A stretch of DNA of 9,328 nt from positions 1 through 9,328 of the forward strand of contig HF986873.1 in the NCBI GenBank assembly GCA_000431075.1, in the 5' to 3' direction. Source of the DNA: Firmicutes bacterium CAG:555 (GTDB taxonomy: Bacteria; Bacillota; Clostridia; Oscillospirales; Oscillospiraceae). The position numbers and the translations under genes are program-made. Below the pieces are notes generated by a model, which was not told where the DNA came from, searched no databases, and worked only from the letters and a program-made list of their open reading frames with translations. Below are positions 6,028 through 9,328 of the stretch, piece by piece (position 1 is the stretch's first letter; every line of letters begins with the position of its first letter).

Positions 6028-6243
6028 ACGGGAAAGATAAGGCTCAATGACGATGCAGCGGCCGTCGCAGGGATAAAGGCCGGCCTCAAGGAGACCGGTG
6101 ACTACGAGCACACCGACCCCGACGGCATAAGCTACGACACACGCACCGTCCTAAAAAACGACGGCGTCGTCGAGGCCGAGGGCAGTCCTAAGGAGCTTGA
6201 TGGCTCAAACGAATACTACAAACTTTTCAGCAAGACCCTTTGA
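6028..6243 (+). CDS. 71-codon ORF with ACG in the start position, FTR-catalytic-chain-like N-terminus but no cysteines
   Basis: The frame is open from 6010 to a TGA at 6241-6243, with codon use like its neighbours, yet has no ATG, GTG or TTG. ACG at 6028 lies at ideal distance from the ribosome binding site; a single T-to-C change would explain it. The product starts GKIRLNDDAAAVAGIKAG and continues LKETGDYEHT. From memory of the family, this resembles the N-terminus of ferredoxin:thioredoxin reductase catalytic chains, which run on into Gly-Tyr-Cys-Pro-Cys. Here that spot is Asp-Tyr-Glu-His-Thr, and the protein has no cysteine, so it could not carry the 4Fe-4S cluster or redox disulfide. The position right after a thioredoxin-like gene supports the link. 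It ends 13 nt before the peptidase start. It may be a weakly translated protein or a gene dying by start loss. The coding signal is convincing; family and expression are uncertain. Confidence 0.5.
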   Translation, partial: TGKIRLNDDAAAVAGIKAGLKETGDYEHTDPDGISYDTRTVLKNDGVVEAEGSPKELDGSNEYYKLFSKTL

Positions 6244-6256
6244 AAGGCGAGAAAAA

Positions 6257-9142
6257 ATGATAACCGAAAAAACAAAACTTTGTGACCTTGAGCCCGGCGG
6301 CGTGACCGCCGGCTTCGAGCTTGAAAAAAAGCAGTATGTCGAGGCGAAAAAGGCAACGCTCTACACCCTGCGGCACAAAAAATGCGGTGCCCGGCTGTTG
6401 TACTTTGACAGAGCCGACCTTAACAAGACCTTTGCCGTCTCCTTCAGGACCCTCCCCGAAAACGACACCGGCGTTTTCCACATTCTTGAGCACAGCGTGC
6501 TTAACGGCTCGGAAAAATTCCCCGTAAAGGAGCCGTTTGTGTCGCTGCTGCAAAGCTCAATGCAGACCTTCCTGAACGCCTACACCTTTGGCGACAAGAC
6601 CATGTTCCCGGTCTCAAGCCGCAATGAGCAGGATCTTTTCAACCTCATGAGCGTGTATCTCGATGCGGTGTTCCGTCCGAGCATCTACTCCATGCCCGAG
6701 ATATTCATGCAGGAGGGCTGGCACTACGAGTTTGACGAGGAAGGCTCGGTCAGCTACAACGGCGTCGTGTTCAGCGAGATGAAGGGCGCATACGCCGATG
6801 TCGAGCGCATCATGGGCGATGCCTGCGACAGGCTCATGTACCCGGACACCTGCTACGGCTTCTCCTCCGGCGGCAGACCCGAGAGCATCCCCGATTTGAG
6901 CTACGAGCAGTTTATCGCAACGCACAAGCGCTTTTATCATCCGTCGAACGCCCGCTTCTTCCTTGACGGACACATGGATATCGACGGCGTTTTAGAGTAC
7001 ATAGACTCCGAGTACCTCTCCCGGTACGACTACCTTGAGCCGGACTTTGATTTTTGTGAGCAAAAGCCCGTCACCGGCACTGCGACCGTGAATTTCGAGC
7101 CCACCGAGGGTGAGAATGACCGTGCGCACATGGTCATGGGCAAGCTCCTGTGCCGCTTTGACGAAATTGAAAAGCTCTATGCGGCGAAGATAATCGCAGA
7201 CTACCTCACGGGCTCTAACGAAGCGCCGCTCAAGCGTGCGTTTTTGGAAAACGGTCTTGCGCAGGATGTCGCCCTTGAGATAAACGACGGCATTTATCAG
7301 CCGTCGGCGGCGCTCGTGGTACTCAATACCACCGCCGATAAGTTTGACGAAATTCGCTCCTTTGTGCCCGAGACCGTGCGCCGTGTTGCCGAAAACGGCC
7401 TTGACCGCAGTGCGCTGCGCGCCTGCATCGAGCGCTTTGCCTTCAACTGCCGCGAGGTCACGGAGCCGTATGGCGTGGAGCTTGCGATAAAGGCGCTCGA
7501 CGGCTGGCTTTACGGCGGCGACCCGCTGCTGCACATTGATAATTCCAAGGTCTTTGACGCACTGCGCAATAAGCTCGACACCGGCTATTTTGAAGCGCTC
7601 ATGCTCGAAATGCTCGCAGACCCCGACGATAAGTGCTATGTCTACGCTCTGCCGTCCAAAACGAAGCTATTTGACGACGCTCAGCGTGAAAAGGCAAGGT
7701 GCGAGGCCGAGGCCGCCGCATGGGACGACGAAAAGCGTCGGGAAATGATGAACGCCACCCAAAAAATGCAGCTCTGGCAGCAAAGTCAGGATGACGAGGA
7801 GGCTCTCTCGACTCTGCCGGTTCTGGAGCTTTGCGATGTGCCCCGTGATGTCGGGCCGATAAAGACAGCGCCGGTAAATATCGCAGGCCGCACGGCACTG
7901 AGCGTCGAGACAAGCTCGGACGGCATCGTGTATCTTAACCTGTACTTTGATGTGTCCGACTTCACGACCGAGGAGCTTCGGCTTTTGAACCTGCTCACGA
8001 GCTGTCTCGGCGACCTGCGCACGGAAAATCTCACGGCGCTTGAGCTTCAGAACAGGATAAAGGCCACACTCGGCGGCATCGCCGCAAAGGTCGATGTCAT
8101 CTCGCACGAGGGCGAGCTTGACAGCTGCAAGCCGTATCTTCTCGTTTCGGCAAGCACCCTGCGTGAAAACGCACAGGCGGCCACGGAGCTGCTGAGCGAG
8201 CTTCTGCTGCACACCTGCTGGAGCGAGACCGACAAGATAGGCGAAATAGTTATGCAGAGCGATTATTTCATCAAGCAGTCGCTCATCGGAAACGGCCACA
8301 GCTATGCAATGACAAAGGCGCTGTCGGGCTTTTCGGCCGAGGCTGCACTGCGTGAAGCGCTCGAGGGCGAGAGCTTTGCCCGCTGGTTTGCAGACCTTGC
8401 AGGCAGCTTCTCCGGGCACGCCGAAGCGCTCGGCGAAAGGCTTGCCGGGCTTGCGCACCGTGCCTTTGCCGCAAACAGGCTGTTTGTCGGCTTTGGCGGC
8501 GAGCCGTCTGCTTCGGCGATAGAGAGCTTTGTAAAGGCTCTGCCGGAAAGCGAGATAGGCGAAGCTGCCGCTGCGCCCGAGGGCATAAAGACCGACTGCA
8601 CCGTCGAGATACCCGCCGATGTCGGCTTCAGCGCACTGGGCGGAAATCTCAACACCTTCGGCGGAAAGTTTAGCGGCGCATGGCCTGTTTTGTCGTCGCT
8701 CATGACCTATGGCTACCTGTGGGGCGCCGTGCGTGTGCAGGGCGGCGCTTACGGCACGGGCATGAATGTCCGCTCGAACGGCGATATTTTCTGCTACTCG
8801 TACCGTGACCCGAATCTCATGAGTTCCGCCGATGCATTTGCGGCGCTGCCCGATGTGCTGGGTGAGATGCTCTCCGAGGACATGCCGCTTGACGATATCA
8901 TCATCGGCACGGTGAACACCACCGACCCCCTGCTTGACCCCGCCGGACAGTGTGAATTAAGCTGCCGCCGCTATCTCAGGGGCACGACCCCCGAGGATAT
9001 CGCCCGGCTGCGCCACGAGATACTCGACACCGCCGCCGCAGACCTCCGCTCGCTCATCCCCACGCTGCGGGCCTATGTCGAAAACGGTGTCTTCTGCGCC
9101 GTCGGCAGCCACGACGCCGTAAAATTCGTAAGCGGAAAATAA
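6257..9142 (+). CDS. M16C zinc metallopeptidase, PreP/presequence-protease-like
   Basis: This 961-aa protein has the length of one-chain M16C peptidases (PreP/Cym1), two clam-shell halves that degrade peptides inside a closed chamber. The inverted zinc motif HxxEH is His75-Ile-Leu-Glu78-His79 within GVFHILEHSVLNGSEKFP. The distal zinc ligand is Glu174 in VVFSEMKGAYAD, 99 residues from His75, a family-like spacing. In the C-terminal half, Arg826 and Tyr832 in VRVQGGAYGTGMN followed by SYRDPN match the substrate-binding Arg/Tyr region. All catalytic parts are present. There is no signal peptide, so it is probably a cytosolic oligopeptidase. The ATG at 6257 follows AAAGG (6243-6247) and places the conserved RHKKCGARLLYF segment near residue 39, as in relatives. 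An in-frame ATG at 6200 after AAGGAG (4-nt spacing) would add 19 residues but overlap the small upstream ORF. It is the last gene of the operon. Confidence 0.93.
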   Translation: MITEKTKLCDLEPGGVTAGFELEKKQYVEAKKATLYTLRHKKCGARLLYFDRADLNKTFAVSFRTLPENDTGVFHILEHSVLNGSEKFPVKEPFVSLLQSSMQTFLNAYTFGDKTMFPVSSRNEQDLFNLMSVYLDAVFRPSIYSMPEIFMQEGWHYEFDEEGSVSYNGVVFSEMKGAYADVERIMGDACDRLMYPDTCYGFSSGGRPESIPDLSYEQFIATHKRFYHPSNARFFLDGHMDIDGVLEYIDSEYLSRYDYLEPDFDFCEQKPVTGTATVNFEPTEGENDRAHMVMGKLLCRFDEIEKLYAAKIIADYLTGSNEAPLKRAFLENGLAQDVALEINDGIYQPSAALVVLNTTADKFDEIRSFVPETVRRVAENGLDRSALRACIERFAFNCREVTEPYGVELAIKALDGWLYGGDPLLHIDNSKVFDALRNKLDTGYFEALMLEMLADPDDKCYVYALPSKTKLFDDAQREKARCEAEAAAWDDEKRREMMNATQKMQLWQQSQDDEEALSTLPVLELCDVPRDVGPIKTAPVNIAGRTALSVETSSDGIVYLNLYFDVSDFTTEELRLLNLLTSCLGDLRTENLTALELQNRIKATLGGIAAKVDVISHEGELDSCKPYLLVSASTLRENAQAATELLSELLLHTCWSETDKIGEIVMQSDYFIKQSLIGNGHSYAMTKALSGFSAEAALREALEGESFARWFADLAGSFSGHAEALGERLAGLAHRAFAANRLFVGFGGEPSASAIESFVKALPESEIGEAAAAPEGIKTDCTVEIPADVGFSALGGNLNTFGGKFSGAWPVLSSLMTYGYLWGAVRVQGGAYGTGMNVRSNGDIFCYSYRDPNLMSSADAFAALPDVLGEMLSEDMPLDDIIIGTVNTTDPLLDPAGQCELSCRRYLRGTTPEDIARLRHEILDTAAADLRSLIPTLRAYVENGVFCAVGSHDAVKFVSGK

Positions 9143-9148
9143 TTCCGC
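9132..9148 (+). other. Small hairpin spanning the peptidase stop codon
   Basis: GCGGAA (9132-9137) pairs with TTCCGC (9143-9148) around a loop containing the TAA stop. Only A5T4 follows, so it is not a standard terminator. The stretch from 9149 to 9236 is AT-richer and shows no convincing ORF. A poor promoter-like pair, TTGAAG (9162-9167) and TAAACT (9185-9190) with 17-bp spacing, is the only other thing seen there. Confidence 0.35.
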
Positions 9149-9236
9149 AAAAATTTTGTACTTGAAGAATTTGTCCCAAGGCGTTAAACTATACGGGTAT
9201 TTAATGACTAAGCGAGGGCGAATGCTTTAAAACAGC

Positions 9237-9263
9237 AAAAAGGACAGCCGAGAGGCTGTCCTT
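9237..9263 (-). terminator. Strong hairpin with T tract on the minus strand
   Basis: AAGGACAGCC (9240-9249), tetraloop GAGA and GGCTGTCCTT (9254-9263) form a perfect 10-bp stem. Five A residues at 9237-9241 become a T tract after the stem on the minus strand. It therefore suits a leftward transcript arriving from beyond the right edge, and can still act as a 3' structure for the peptidase operon. Confidence 0.65.
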
Positions 9264-9265
9264 CA

Positions 9266-9300
9266 GCGTGTCAAAAAAGTCGTGTGACTTTTTTGTACGC
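9266..9300 (+). terminator. Second hairpin with T6 arm, probable terminator of the peptidase operon
   Basis: CAAAAAAGTC (9272-9281), loop GTGT and GACTTTTTTG (9286-9295) pair perfectly, and flanking GCGT (9266-9269) and ACGC (9297-9300) extend the stem across a small internal loop. The A6/T6 arms are suited to termination in either direction. CTTCA (9300-9304) and TGAAG (9324-9328) then hint at a further hairpin at the window edge. Confidence 0.5.
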
Positions 9301-9328
9301 TTCAAAACACGCCACATTTTTTGTGAAG

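Noticed and set aside
6154..6240. Resemblance of the small ORF's C-terminus (GVVEAEGSPKELDGSNEYY) to the tail of ABC exporter ATPases
   Set aside because: No Walker or signature motifs precede it, the N-terminus does not fit, and the match is short. Kept only as a caution about the FTR idea.
6197..6256. TTG 6197 or ATG 6200 as start of the M16C peptidase
   Set aside because: AAGGAG is only 1 or 4 nt away, the added residues look unlike the family, and they overlap the small ORF. ATG 6200 remains possible if that ORF is dead.

Overview
The window looks like chromosomal DNA of an anaerobic, fairly GC-rich Firmicute, most likely a gut-type Clostridia member (Oscillospiraceae/Ruminococcaceae-like). 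The reasons are AGGAGG-type ribosome binding sites, near-consensus sigma-A promoters, GC-rich codons that still use ATA for Ile, and a gene set typical of anaerobes: corrinoid methyltransferases, an Fe-S corrinoid activator and a DUF2284 protein. The taxonomy is inference from content. No mobile element, CRISPR array, tRNA or rRNA was seen, and no frameshift was found in the large genes.

Region 1 (1-4663) is a divergent corrinoid methyl-transfer module. The minus-strand operon encodes a RACo/RamA-like reductive corrinoid activator (811-2319) and, 2 nt downstream, a homocysteine S-methyltransferase domain that runs off the left edge (808-1). The plus-strand operon encodes a cysteine-rich DUF2284 protein (2401-2967). 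It overlaps a fusion of a uroporphyrinogen-decarboxylase-fold methyltransferase and a corrinoid-binding domain (2939-4663), the domain order of chloromethane methyltransferase CmuA. The likely logic is that the fusion takes a methyl group from an unknown substrate onto its own cobalamin, the RACo-like protein restores Co(I), and the methyl may end on homocysteine. If the left-edge gene is instead a full MetH, the RACo-like protein may serve MetH.

The 81-bp interval between the operons (2320-2400) is unusually dense. Two promoters with perfect TTGACA and TATAAT hexamers face each other and have nearly coincident predicted starts near 2348-2349. The minus-strand promoter has a 20-bp spacer filled by a 19-bp perfect dyad, the layout of a MerR-family promoter. 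A second 17-bp perfect palindrome covers the plus-strand -10 box.

Region 2 (4664-9328) is a plus-strand operon with its own promoter (4762-4790). It encodes a trigger-factor-like protein without the ribosome-binding domain (4825-5694), a thioredoxin-like protein whose CxxC is replaced by SxxC (5699-6013), a 71-codon reading frame with a good ribosome binding site but ACG in the start position (6028-6243), and an M16C/PreP-type metallopeptidase (6257-9142). The 71-codon product resembles the N-terminus of ferredoxin:thioredoxin reductase catalytic chains but has no cysteine. The operon reads as a protein folding and turnover cassette carrying what may be a redox-dead thioredoxin/reductase pair. 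The right end (9143-9328) is non-coding and holds a run of hairpins, probably terminators.
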